Assembly: GCA_021463865.1 (NCBI GenBank)
Contig: JAJTXY010000010.1
Span: 1-64,000, forward strand
DNA from: Anaerolineae bacterium
Lineage (GTDB): Bacteria > Chloroflexota > Anaerolineae > Aggregatilineales > J027
Direction of reading: 5' to 3'
DNA: 64,000 nucleotides
In this document: positions 8,686 through 17,220 of the stretch, piece after piece
How positions within the stretch are numbered: the first letter of the stretch is position 1
Layout: each line of letters opens with the position of its first letter
The notes under the pieces: generated by a model
The model's database searches: none
Seen by the model: the letters and a program-made list of their open reading frames with translations, nothing else
Told to the model about the DNA's origin: nothing
Position numbers and translations under genes: made by a program

Positions 8686-9567
8686 TTGCGTGACTTTCAA
8701 CTCCTCGCCCCGTCCGAAGAAGGCGAGGAACCATTTCCGTATCGGCGCGTCTGGCGACCCCTCACCATTGAACTAGGGGTGTTAGCCGCTGCTGTTCTTT
8801 TTATTCTCTTCACCACCCGTTTGGGCATCCTTGACGATTCCTACTCCCGATCTCTTAGCGGTGGATTGGCGTTACTGCCAATCGCCGCCTACTGGTTTCT
8901 TTCTATTCGCCGTGAACGTCTTGCCCTAGAACCACGACAGGGCCTCACCGCCATCCTATTTTTGAGCATGGTAATGGCAAATGGCGTTGCCGTACCGATC
9001 ATGAGGGAGATTTTCACCCCCGAACGCTGGCTACCCGGCGCAGGCTTTTTTAACCGTATCCTCGGTTACGCCTTCACTATTGGCATCTTGAATGAGTTTA
9101 TCAAGTACGCAGTAGTACGTTATACCATGTGGCCCCACCGCTTCCGCATCCGTTTGGATGGCATCGCCTACAGCACCGCCGCCGCACTTGGTTTTGCCAC
9201 TGTCCTTAACATGCGGCTGGTCTTTTATGATGAACTGACCCTCTCATCCGCCGCCGTCAACATCCTAACCAATGTCTATATCCACATTGCCATTGGCGCG
9301 GTGATTGGCTATTTCTTGGGCGAATTCGCTGTCGGCAATCCCTCAGCGGTATGGTTGCCTACAGGCTTAGTCGTCGCCGCCATCCTAAGTGGTATCCATT
9401 TTGCCTTTCGGGGTATTGCCATTTCCAGCGGCTTGGGCAGTCGCGCCATCGGTGGTTTATTTTTGGTCATCGGCATCAGTGCGGCCATTTTGGGTATCCT
9501 CTCATTTATCATTGAAAGCGCCGACGCACGTATGGCTGATAAACTGGGAGTACGACGTATCCGATGA
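8686..9567 (+). CDS. PrsW-like polytopic membrane protein, key acidic residues changed
   Basis: 293 residues, TTG start with GAGTGAG upstream. About seven or eight hydrophobic helices. PrsW-family (CAAX-protease-like, M82) landmarks are present in order: N-E-F-I-K (136-140) where PrsW has E-E-x-x-K, then LDGIAYSTAAALGFATVLN (157-175) where PrsW has DGxxYGxxxGxGFAxxEN, and later histidines near 200 and 239. The first Glu and the Glu before the final Asn are replaced, so proteolytic activity is doubtful. PrsW cleaves an anti-sigma factor in Bacillus; no anti-sigma gene is next to this one. It overlaps the next gene by ATGA (9564-9567), so the two are translationally coupled. Confidence 0.7.
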   Translation: MRDFQLLAPSEEGEEPFPYRRVWRPLTIELGVLAAAVLFILFTTRLGILDDSYSRSLSGGLALLPIAAYWFLSIRRERLALEPRQGLTAILFLSMVMANGVAVPIMREIFTPERWLPGAGFFNRILGYAFTIGILNEFIKYAVVRYTMWPHRFRIRLDGIAYSTAAALGFATVLNMRLVFYDELTLSSAAVNILTNVYIHIAIGAVIGYFLGEFAVGNPSAVWLPTGLVVAAILSGIHFAFRGIAISSGLGSRAIGGLFLVIGISAAILGILSFIIESADARMADKLGVRRIR

Positions 9568-10169
9568 GTTATTTCGAAAATCCCAAAGATTTTTCCGAAC
9601 CACAGGTCGCCCGTCGGGTCAACATCAACAGCGGATTGGCAATTATTGTGACATTGGCTCTTATGGGTTTGGGTATGATCTTTCGGAGCAGTATTCTGAA
9701 CGCCACCGTGCTGTATGAAGATGAAGAGAACGGGATACGCGGGCAGATTCCCCTCAATTGGCTGTTGGATGAAAATCAACAAGATTATGTTTTCCGCGTT
9801 GAAAACCCAAACGCCCGTCCCTTCAAAACCCTCATCCAAGTAAGCCTCCTCACCGTTGGGCCAGATGCTAATCCACGCAGCGTGATAGATTTGCTGGTGG
9901 TACAAGGGCCAAATCGCCTGCCCGGTTATCATGTCCAATCCGTTTCAGAAACTAGCCTCGGCGAAGATGATGCTGTCGAGATTCAATATTCCTTCGTTCA
10001 ATCCGACCCCAATCCCTTTTTGCAGAGTGTACCAGTCGTGGTACAAGGCGTTGATTTGGTCGTCCTGCGTGGCAATCAAGCCGTGATTCTAACATATCGA
10101 GATGCGGCTGAAAATTTCGACGATAACCGCCCCTACTTTGATCGCTTTCTCCAAACTGTCGAATATTAA
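9564..10169 (+). CDS. single-pass membrane protein with extracytoplasmic beta domain
   Basis: 201 residues. One membrane helix (about residues 22-40) anchors a C-terminal domain of about 160 residues on the outside. The domain starts with Y-E-D-E-E-N-G-I-R-G-Q-I-P and W-L-L, an opening reminiscent of PsbP-like or other ligand-binding lipoprotein domains, but I do not recognise a family with confidence. The start overlaps the stop of the PrsW-like gene and the next gene begins 14 bp after its stop, so the three genes are likely co-expressed; a role as partner or substrate of the neighbouring membrane proteases is possible. Confidence 0.75.
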   Translation: MSYFENPKDFSEPQVARRVNINSGLAIIVTLALMGLGMIFRSSILNATVLYEDEENGIRGQIPLNWLLDENQQDYVFRVENPNARPFKTLIQVSLLTVGPDANPRSVIDLLVVQGPNRLPGYHVQSVSETSLGEDDAVEIQYSFVQSDPNPFLQSVPVVVQGVDLVVLRGNQAVILTYRDAAENFDDNRPYFDRFLQTVEY

Positions 10170-10183
10170 AGGGGGATTTGCCG

Positions 10184-12595
10184 ATGCGAAATTTAACTAA
10201 CATGCAGCGACGCCTTTGGTTCATCTCTGTCCTATTGCTGATTGCTCTCGGTGTTGGTTTTTTAAATTTGCTCCCACCACCCTCACGGGCACAGGACGAA
10301 GACACCCCGCCGTTGGTACGCCTCAACGAAGACAACATCAAAAAAGCGACGGTTTTTATAATGCAGACGGTGGACACCAACACTGGCCCGGTCATCACCT
10401 GTGTGGGTACGGGCACTTTGGTTAGTACCGATGGGCTAGTGTTAACCAATGCCCATATTGTTGAGGCGACCCAAAGCTGTCCAGCAAATCGCACGGTCAT
10501 CGCCCTAACTCTGCGCACCGAAGAACCGCCTGTCGCCACCTATATCGCGGAAACCGTCGAATTCAATCGCGGTTATGATTTGGCCGTTCTGCGCATCACC
10601 AGTTATTTGGATGGTCGGAGTATCGAACATGGCACGCTGCAACTGCCCTTTGTAGAACTAGGCGACTCTAATACCGTCACGATTGATGACACCATCGCGG
10701 TTTTTGGCTATCCCGAAATCGGCAACGACCCCGTTACCGTGATTCGCGGAACGATTGGTGGCTTTACCGCCGAGGCGGGTTTGGGTGAACGGGCTTGGCT
10801 GCGCACCACCGCCGAAATCCCCGGTCTCATGAGTGGCGGTGGGGTGTACAACCGCAATGGGGAACTCATCGGCGTCCCCACCATTGCCCCGGCCCGTGCT
10901 GCGGGTGAGGCGCTCGAATGTCGGCAAGTTTATGACACCAACGGTGATACCCAACTGGATAACCTCGATTTGTGTATCCCATTAGGCGGCACTATCAGCG
11001 CCATCCGCCCCTCCAATTTGGCTCGAGGGCTAGTCCGAGCCGCCGCATTAGGCATTCAACCCGGCCCAGAAAAAGCCCCGGTGGATTTAGCGCCCCCCGC
11101 CGAGACTGCTACCTTTCGACGGCTCTTTGTCTCAACGAGTGTCAATGAAGCCGGGATGCCAACCAGTATTGTGACCAGCCTCCCAACAGGCACAAACAGT
11201 CTCTATCTCTTTTTCGATTATCAAAATATGCAGGATGGGCAAGTCTACGAACTGCGTACCACGGTTGGGGGTCGGCCCAATGTCCTCTACAGTTTGCCTC
11301 CCGTCACATGGAGTGGCGGCGAACGTGGTATGTGGTACATCGGCGGAACTGTGCCAACGGGTTGGGAAAACGGGGTCTATGAATTCACCCTGTTCATTGA
11401 AGGACGACAGGTGGACAGTCATCGCATTACCATTGGCGGCGGGCCACGCACCGACCCGCAGTTTTCTGATCTCGTATTCGGTATTCAAGACCCGCTTGGC
11501 AACTTAATCGGTGCAAATTACGTCATCCCCGAAGGCAATATCATCCGTGCCCGTTTTAATTATCAAAATATGCGGGACGGTATCGTTTGGCAGCAGCGTT
11601 GGTATCAAAATGGCAATCTGATTTCCCCTCCCCTAAATACAGCGGAACCCCCGGTGTGGTCGGGCGGGCCAAGCGGCCTTAGCAGTGACCCCAGCATCAC
11701 CAGTGACATCGGGTTTACCTCCGGTCTCTATCGGCTCGAAATCTATGTCCAACTGCCATCGGGTGAAGATTGGTGTTTGGTACGTCCAGACATTCATCCT
11801 TCCCTCAGTGACTGGTGTTTGATGGTGACATCCGATTTTGTAGTGGCAGGCGGCGCGGGTGGTGCCAATAATGCCCAAGCCCTCATTTTTAGCGATTTCC
11901 GCTTTGCCCGCGACGAACAAGGCGGCTTACCCATCAGCATTGTTGGCGAATCCATGCCTGCTGGTTCAACCGCAATTTATGTATTTTTCAATTGGCGACA
12001 AGTGCGCCCCGGTACACCCTTTCGTTGGCGCTGGCTGGTAGATGATGAGGTGCTCATTGAAAACCGCACCCAATGGGCCACCGACGTGAATGGTGAGAAC
12101 TACTATTTTTCGTTGCTGGGTGTGCCCAATTTGCCCGATGCCACCTACCGTTTTGAATTGTATATGGGGGGGATTCGCCTGACCGACGAAACGGTGCAGG
12201 TCGAAGTCGGCTTGGGGCAGCTTCCCGTTGAAGCCTTCGCCAGTGCCAGAGGCGTACAGATGACTGGGCAAGTGTTTGATGCCGCCACCAATCAAGGTAT
12301 CCCCGGCGCATTGTTCGTCGTGCTGTTGGCCGAATTCAGTGTCGAAGATTTCGAGTGGCAGGCAGTACAAGTCTTAGGCCGTGCCATCACCGACGAGCAA
12401 GGCTTTTTCCAGATTCCGGCTTTGTTGCCACGCGGCACCATCGAAGAACCCGCCCTATACAGCGTTCTGATACGTGCCGAAGGTTACTTGCCTGCCAACT
12501 CGGATGGGATAACGGTCACTACCCAGACCGAAAGCCCTGTCAATATGGAGGTATGGCTCAATCGAGATTTGTCATCCTACGGCGAGATACAATAA
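10184..12595 (+). CDS. secreted/anchored trypsin-like serine protease with repeat modules
   Basis: 803 residues from the ATG at 10184, 7 nt after GGGGGA (an in-frame TTG at 10178 is too near). A signal or anchor helix (about 12-32) ends in a possible AQD cleavage site. Residues 45-280 are a trypsin/HtrA-like domain: TNAHIV (His 91), YDLAVLRI (Asp 132), and GLMSGGGV with Ser 217 where GNSGGP is usual. Three related beta modules of about 110 residues follow (near 305-415, 420-560, 565-680), the first two sharing F-x-Y-Q-N-M-x-D-G. The last 110 residues resemble a carboxypeptidase-regulatory-like beta sandwich (MTGQVFDAATNQGIPGA). No PDZ domain is seen. Likely cleaves proteins outside the membrane; target unknown. 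Confidence 0.83.
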   Translation: MRNLTNMQRRLWFISVLLLIALGVGFLNLLPPPSRAQDEDTPPLVRLNEDNIKKATVFIMQTVDTNTGPVITCVGTGTLVSTDGLVLTNAHIVEATQSCPANRTVIALTLRTEEPPVATYIAETVEFNRGYDLAVLRITSYLDGRSIEHGTLQLPFVELGDSNTVTIDDTIAVFGYPEIGNDPVTVIRGTIGGFTAEAGLGERAWLRTTAEIPGLMSGGGVYNRNGELIGVPTIAPARAAGEALECRQVYDTNGDTQLDNLDLCIPLGGTISAIRPSNLARGLVRAAALGIQPGPEKAPVDLAPPAETATFRRLFVSTSVNEAGMPTSIVTSLPTGTNSLYLFFDYQNMQDGQVYELRTTVGGRPNVLYSLPPVTWSGGERGMWYIGGTVPTGWENGVYEFTLFIEGRQVDSHRITIGGGPRTDPQFSDLVFGIQDPLGNLIGANYVIPEGNIIRARFNYQNMRDGIVWQQRWYQNGNLISPPLNTAEPPVWSGGPSGLSSDPSITSDIGFTSGLYRLEIYVQLPSGEDWCLVRPDIHPSLSDWCLMVTSDFVVAGGAGGANNAQALIFSDFRFARDEQGGLPISIVGESMPAGSTAIYVFFNWRQVRPGTPFRWRWLVDDEVLIENRTQWATDVNGENYYFSLLGVPNLPDATYRFELYMGGIRLTDETVQVEVGLGQLPVEAFASARGVQMTGQVFDAATNQGIPGALFVVLLAEFSVEDFEWQAVQVLGRAITDEQGFFQIPALLPRGTIEEPALYSVLIRAEGYLPANSDGITVTTQTESPVNMEVWLNRDLSSYGEIQ

Positions 12596-12649
12596 GCCTC
12601 AAGGTTGAGTCGCGCTTCAAAACGACATACATTATCATGGGAAAATGCA

Positions 12650-12811
12650 GTGAGATTTAGAATTGTACTTTTAGCGATTGTCGCAGTAGTGCTGCTGGTG
12701 GGGGTCATTGGTCTTTCAATCCGACTGCTGCCCCCCGCACCCACATCCCCCACCCCAACCTTTCCGGAGGGGATAGATTTTCCCAATGGGCGGCCTGTGC
12801 CACATCGCTAA
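12650..12811 (+). CDS. small membrane protein, 53 residues
   Basis: A GTG at 12650 with GGGA upstream opens a frame encoding V-R-F-R-I, a strong membrane helix (about residues 5-24), then a Pro/Thr-rich tail ending PNGRPVPHR. A longer frame from 12605 lacks coding character in its first 15 residues. It sits between the serine protease and the prepilin-peptidase-like gene on the same strand, with spacings of 54 and 24 bp. No family recognised. Short length makes it uncertain, but the hydrophobic helix and the tight spacing support a real gene. Confidence 0.5.
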   Translation: MRFRIVLLAIVAVVLLVGVIGLSIRLLPPAPTSPTPTFPEGIDFPNGRPVPHR

Positions 12812-12835
12812 TCTTCTGAAGGAGCAACCATCGGA

Positions 12836-14152
12836 ATGGACAATATCATCCTCGCCATCATCATGGCTATGATAGGTTTTGCATTGGGCATTGTGATTAA
12901 TTGGCTGTCCGATAACCTCCCCAACGAGCAACTGCCTCCAGCATGGCTACCCGATAGATGGACAAAGCAGCAACCGATCCGTTCCCAAGTAGAGGCTCTT
13001 GTCAAACATTTGCAGGCCAACCAGATTGATCTGGTGTATGTCCAGACCGGGGCATGGCAGCAAGATAGGCAGTATCAGGTATGGAATTATGCCAATGAAT
13101 TTCGGGCATTGCTCCGCGACCTTGCCCCCGAAATCAAAGCCCTAGACTGGATTACGATAGAAAGTCACCACGAGCCGTACCTTTCTGAAAATAATGAGAT
13201 GCTGGTGAATTACGGCCAACAAAGCATCAATGAGCGACATTATGATGGGGTGCATTTGCACTGGCTTTCTGAGTCCAGTGAAAATTTCGTGCCGCTAGTA
13301 CAAGCCTTCCATGAATTATTGGGGAAAGATCACACCTTATCAGTAGCTGGCCCACACGACGCTACCACTGGTTCACCATTGGTTCCAACTGGCTTGGATG
13401 ATCTATCCATTCGCTGGAATCCACCCTTTAAGCAGCAGAGTGTTCTAGCACCTCCTACCTACCCCGATGGTTCACCGCGTCCCAAAATCGCTTGGTCGGG
13501 CCTGCTTGCCTTTCTAATAGGCAAACGTAGCAGCGACACCGGGTCAAAATTGCGCTGGCGGCATCCAATCACGGAGGTGGTGATGGCCCTCTTGTTTGGG
13601 TTTATCATCTTGAATTGGCCCGACCACGAACGGCGTTTTGTATGGATGATTTATCTAGCAATCCTAATGCTGGTGACACTAATTGACCTTGAACATCGCA
13701 TTATCATCACTCCTGTTATTTTGGTCGCTTGTATTCTTGCTTTTGTATTTGCGTTGGTCACGCCTGAATCAGATCGAGATCTTGTAGATTACATCGCGGG
13801 TGGTGGCCTCGGGCTTGGCCTGTTTCTGGTAATGTTTTGGGGCGGCGGTATATTCTCCAGCGTGGTAGCCTCAGCCAGAGGTGAAGCCCTAAACGAAGTC
13901 GCTTTTGGTTTTGGCGATGTCTACGTAGCGACGATGTGCGGTTTGATGATCGGCTGGCAGGCCTTTATTTTTGCCGCGATTATCACGGTCTTTTTGGGGG
14001 CATTGGGCGGCATCCTCTTTCTAGTTGCTCAAACCTTGCGCGGGGGGTATGATGCTTTCACACCCCTCCCCTACGGTCAATATATTATCATTGGTACGAT
14101 TATCATGATGTTATGGCGATCTGAAATTGGAGAATTCCTGCGCGGGGGCTGA
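12836..14152 (+). CDS. prepilin-peptidase-like (A24) membrane protein with soluble insert
   Basis: 438 residues; the ATG follows GAAGGAGC. The C-terminal half is a type IV prepilin peptidase core: RHPITEVVMALLFG, LVTLIDLEHRIIITP with Asp 284, and FGFGDVYVATMCGLMIG with Asp 361, the two catalytic aspartates of A24 peptidases. The N-terminal helix (1-24) also fits. Between them, where usual enzymes have a short cysteine-containing loop and a methylase region, residues about 45-210 are a soluble-looking domain with no cysteines that I cannot name. No pilin or pilus assembly genes are adjacent. It could process a secretion or pilus subunit encoded elsewhere. It ends 5 bp before the convergent histidine-kinase gene. 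Confidence 0.85.
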   Translation: MDNIILAIIMAMIGFALGIVINWLSDNLPNEQLPPAWLPDRWTKQQPIRSQVEALVKHLQANQIDLVYVQTGAWQQDRQYQVWNYANEFRALLRDLAPEIKALDWITIESHHEPYLSENNEMLVNYGQQSINERHYDGVHLHWLSESSENFVPLVQAFHELLGKDHTLSVAGPHDATTGSPLVPTGLDDLSIRWNPPFKQQSVLAPPTYPDGSPRPKIAWSGLLAFLIGKRSSDTGSKLRWRHPITEVVMALLFGFIILNWPDHERRFVWMIYLAILMLVTLIDLEHRIIITPVILVACILAFVFALVTPESDRDLVDYIAGGGLGLGLFLVMFWGGGIFSSVVASARGEALNEVAFGFGDVYVATMCGLMIGWQAFIFAAIITVFLGALGGILFLVAQTLRGGYDAFTPLPYGQYIIIGTIIMMLWRSEIGEFLRGG

Positions 14153-14157
14153 ATAAG

Positions 14158-17055
14158 TTAGACTCTATAGGTCGGTAGCACAAGTGAGAACGTGGTTCCG
14201 ACCCCTTCAACACTCTCAACTTCAATACTGCCACCATGCGCTTCGATGATCTTCTTGGAAATTGCCAGTCCTAATCCCGTCCCTTCGGTGGTGCGGGCAC
14301 GATCTACCTTATAAAAACGATCAAAGATGCGCGGCAAATGATCAGCCGCAATGCCAATTCCAGTATCCGCAATCTCGACCACAACCATCTCCCCACGCAG
14401 ATAAGTTTTGATGCTGATGCTGCCTTTTTTGGTGTATTTCATGGCGTTTTCAACAAAATTAGCAATCCCCCGATGAAACTGCGTCTCATTAGCGAGGATC
14501 ATAGGTAACGATTGGCCGAGGTCAAGGATTAATTCCAGATTCTTTTTGGCAATATGCGGTGCATAGATTTGGGCGATGCTATTCAGTAAGTGATTGACAT
14601 CAAGCTGGACAAAGGTCAATTCCGTGATATTGATTTCTAGCCGTGAAATATCCAATAAGTCTTGGACTGTTTTGTTCAAACGTTCGGCCTGTGCTTCTAA
14701 GATCCGAAGCCGTTCGAGTCGCTTCTCTTCATCGCCACCCGTTCGCAGCAAATACGTATTGAGGATAATGGTGGAAAGCGGCGTGCGTAAATCATGCGAG
14801 ACATCACCAATAAACTCTTCTAGCATCTTCACCCGTGCCCGTTCAAGTGTCAGTTCGATGCTTTTCTGTTGAGCCTCACGAATGGCCGTAATATCAAACA
14901 CCACCCCGATAAATCCAGCAAAGACACCCTCTAGATCATAAAACGGCTGACCCACTACCATGACCGTATGATAGGTACCATCGCTGTGGTGGAGACGACA
15001 TTCCACCTCAAAACCACGTTGATCCCCAAATGCGGCCAGATACTTTTGCTCCCACTTATCCCAATCCTCCGTATGAAAACTTGTCTTCCATGCCTGATCG
15101 GAATTGTGACCCATCGTCAGGCCTGTAAACGAAAACCAACTGGTATTCAAAAAGTGAATATGGGTATCCAGTTCGGAGCGCCAAACGGGAACCGGGAAGG
15201 TATCCAAAAGGCTCAGATAAAAATGGAGCGATTGTTCTAGCGCTTGTTCGGCGCGTTTTCGATTGGTGACAATCGTATTGGTCACCAATAGTTCCATCGG
15301 TTGATCGCCCTCCCAAGATAGAACCGTAAAACGACTTTGCACCCATTCCCAGTGCCCTCGTTTATGGCGGACACGGTATTCAATTTGGGGATTCTCATCC
15401 AACTTCCCTTCCATCGCTTTGCGCCATTCCCGTGAGACCCGTGAGGCGTCCTCAGAATGAATCGCAAAGGTGATAGATTCGGGCTGAAGCAATTCTTTTG
15501 CCGAATAACCGAGCATCTCTTGGCGGTTAAGATAGACCCCCTTACGAGTACGTAGGTCGAGGATGTAGATGTAATCGGGCGAATTCTCGGTTAAGGTGCG
15601 AAAACGCTGTTCACTTATTTGAAGCGCGTCTTGGGCCTTTTCGCGTTTGGCAAATTCCTCATAGACTCGCTCGATTAATCGGGCATTGGTGAGTGCAATC
15701 GCCGCTTGGTCAGCAAAAAGTTTGACCAGCCGGATTTCTTCTTCATCAAATGGGATGGTCTTTTCGGAATCAGTGACATTAATCGCCCCAATCACTCGCC
15801 CACCTACTTTCATGGGCACTCCCAATACGCGGCGGAATGGGGAATTTTGATAAACATCTGCCTTTCCATCCCATTGGGAATAATCCGTTACAAACATCAC
15901 CTCCCCGGATTGCGCCACTTTGCCGGAAACCCCTTCACCAAATTGCAGTATGGTGCCGACCAAATTACTAGGCAGGTTATAAGCGACGACCAATTCAAGG
16001 CTTTGGTTATCGGGCCGAAGTAAATAAAGTCCGCCCATTGGCGCATTTAATAATTTCGCGGCACGTTCAACAATCGCCCGCAATAAAGTCGTAACATCTG
16101 GCTGTGAATTGATCGCCAATGACGTTTCGTATAAAGCCACCATCGCCGCCGAGCGACGTTTCTGCAATTCCTCGGCGTGCTTGCGTTCGGATACATCCCG
16201 CATAACGACGTGGAACAACCCATCATGCAATCGGCGGACATTCGCCTCTACAAAAATACGCTTTTGATCTTTACAGACCAACCATTCTTGGGCCTGAAAG
16301 CGGTCTGGAAGGGCTTCATCACCTGTAAGTGCAGGCAGCAGCGTTGAATCTTTGGTGATAAAGTCAACAAGGCCCATCCGCAGCAGTTCCTCGCGGCTGT
16401 ATCCCAACAATTCACAAGAGCGAGGATTTACCTCCCGAAACGCACCCGTAGGCATCATCACAATAATGGCGTCGGTGGCCTGCTCCATCAAAATCCGATA
16501 TTTGGTTTCGCTGATCGGTGCAGCATCAGCCGTCTGTTTATTTAAAAGCGCCACCCCAAGTAACGCCGCCGCTGTTTTGAGGGTAGCCACCTCCGAGGGG
16601 GTCCAATCCCGTCCGCTTGCCGAACCCTCCAAGCCGACAAATCCTAGCCAATGCTGTTTGGCATGGATCGGTGATAGTATGCTACGCGGGTTGCCTAGCT
16701 GTGACCATCCTTCAATACCCGTGCCGCCGCTCATAGTCTGAATGCTCTCACCGGATTCAAGTTGGGTAGTCCATTTAAATGAACGTTTGAAGGCATCTAT
16801 TGGCATGGGCGTGAACGGAGTCAAGGAAGCAGCAGGAATGGATTGCCATTCGCAGATTCGCCGGATAGTGGGGGCCGGATCACGCAGAATAGAAGCAATT
16901 TCATAAATGTAAGCGCAATCGGCTCTAAACTGGGATGCTAATTGGGACAGGGTGTCGTCCAGTCTCTTTTGGGAGACCTCCTCTAGCAACAAGTGCTGCA
17001 TAATTGAGACGACCTGTTGTAATACAGCTTCGCCCGTCTGTAGCTGAGTAGCCAT
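14158..17055 (-). CDS. PAS/GAF sensor histidine kinase
   Basis: 965 residues, apparently soluble. Order: N-terminal GAF-like segment (about 10-170), PAS (about 183-295, ETKYRILMEQATDAII), GAF (about 305-460), PAS (about 475-605), PAS (about 610-730), HisKA with the phospho-accepting His in GDVSHDLRTPLSTI (near 745), then HATPase_c with N-box NFVENAMKY, G1 DTGIGIA and G2 GTGLGLAISKKIIEAHGG. It autophosphorylates in response to signals bound by the sensor domains and passes phosphate to a response regulator. No response regulator lies next to it, so it is an orphan kinase here. Ligand or cofactor cannot be told from sequence. Confidence 0.95.
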   Translation of the reverse strand: MATQLQTGEAVLQQVVSIMQHLLLEEVSQKRLDDTLSQLASQFRADCAYIYEIASILRDPAPTIRRICEWQSIPAASLTPFTPMPIDAFKRSFKWTTQLESGESIQTMSGGTGIEGWSQLGNPRSILSPIHAKQHWLGFVGLEGSASGRDWTPSEVATLKTAAALLGVALLNKQTADAAPISETKYRILMEQATDAIIVMMPTGAFREVNPRSCELLGYSREELLRMGLVDFITKDSTLLPALTGDEALPDRFQAQEWLVCKDQKRIFVEANVRRLHDGLFHVVMRDVSERKHAEELQKRRSAAMVALYETSLAINSQPDVTTLLRAIVERAAKLLNAPMGGLYLLRPDNQSLELVVAYNLPSNLVGTILQFGEGVSGKVAQSGEVMFVTDYSQWDGKADVYQNSPFRRVLGVPMKVGGRVIGAINVTDSEKTIPFDEEEIRLVKLFADQAAIALTNARLIERVYEEFAKREKAQDALQISEQRFRTLTENSPDYIYILDLRTRKGVYLNRQEMLGYSAKELLQPESITFAIHSEDASRVSREWRKAMEGKLDENPQIEYRVRHKRGHWEWVQSRFTVLSWEGDQPMELLVTNTIVTNRKRAEQALEQSLHFYLSLLDTFPVPVWRSELDTHIHFLNTSWFSFTGLTMGHNSDQAWKTSFHTEDWDKWEQKYLAAFGDQRGFEVECRLHHSDGTYHTVMVVGQPFYDLEGVFAGFIGVVFDITAIREAQQKSIELTLERARVKMLEEFIGDVSHDLRTPLSTIILNTYLLRTGGDEEKRLERLRILEAQAERLNKTVQDLLDISRLEINITELTFVQLDVNHLLNSIAQIYAPHIAKKNLELILDLGQSLPMILANETQFHRGIANFVENAMKYTKKGSISIKTYLRGEMVVVEIADTGIGIAADHLPRIFDRFYKVDRARTTEGTGLGLAISKKIIEAHGGSIEVESVEGVGTTFSLVLPTYRV

Positions 17056-17220
17056 CAGTTAGACTTCCTTGGGGACTGAGGGCATTGATCTGACCTGTCC
17101 AGAAGATTTTTCCCTAAAGTTTTATTTTACCGCAGGATGTCATGTTTGGAACTAGGTGCAACCTAAGCGATGCAACAAATTCACCGAATTGCCTAAATAC
17201 CCAGTTGTAGAAGAAACGGA

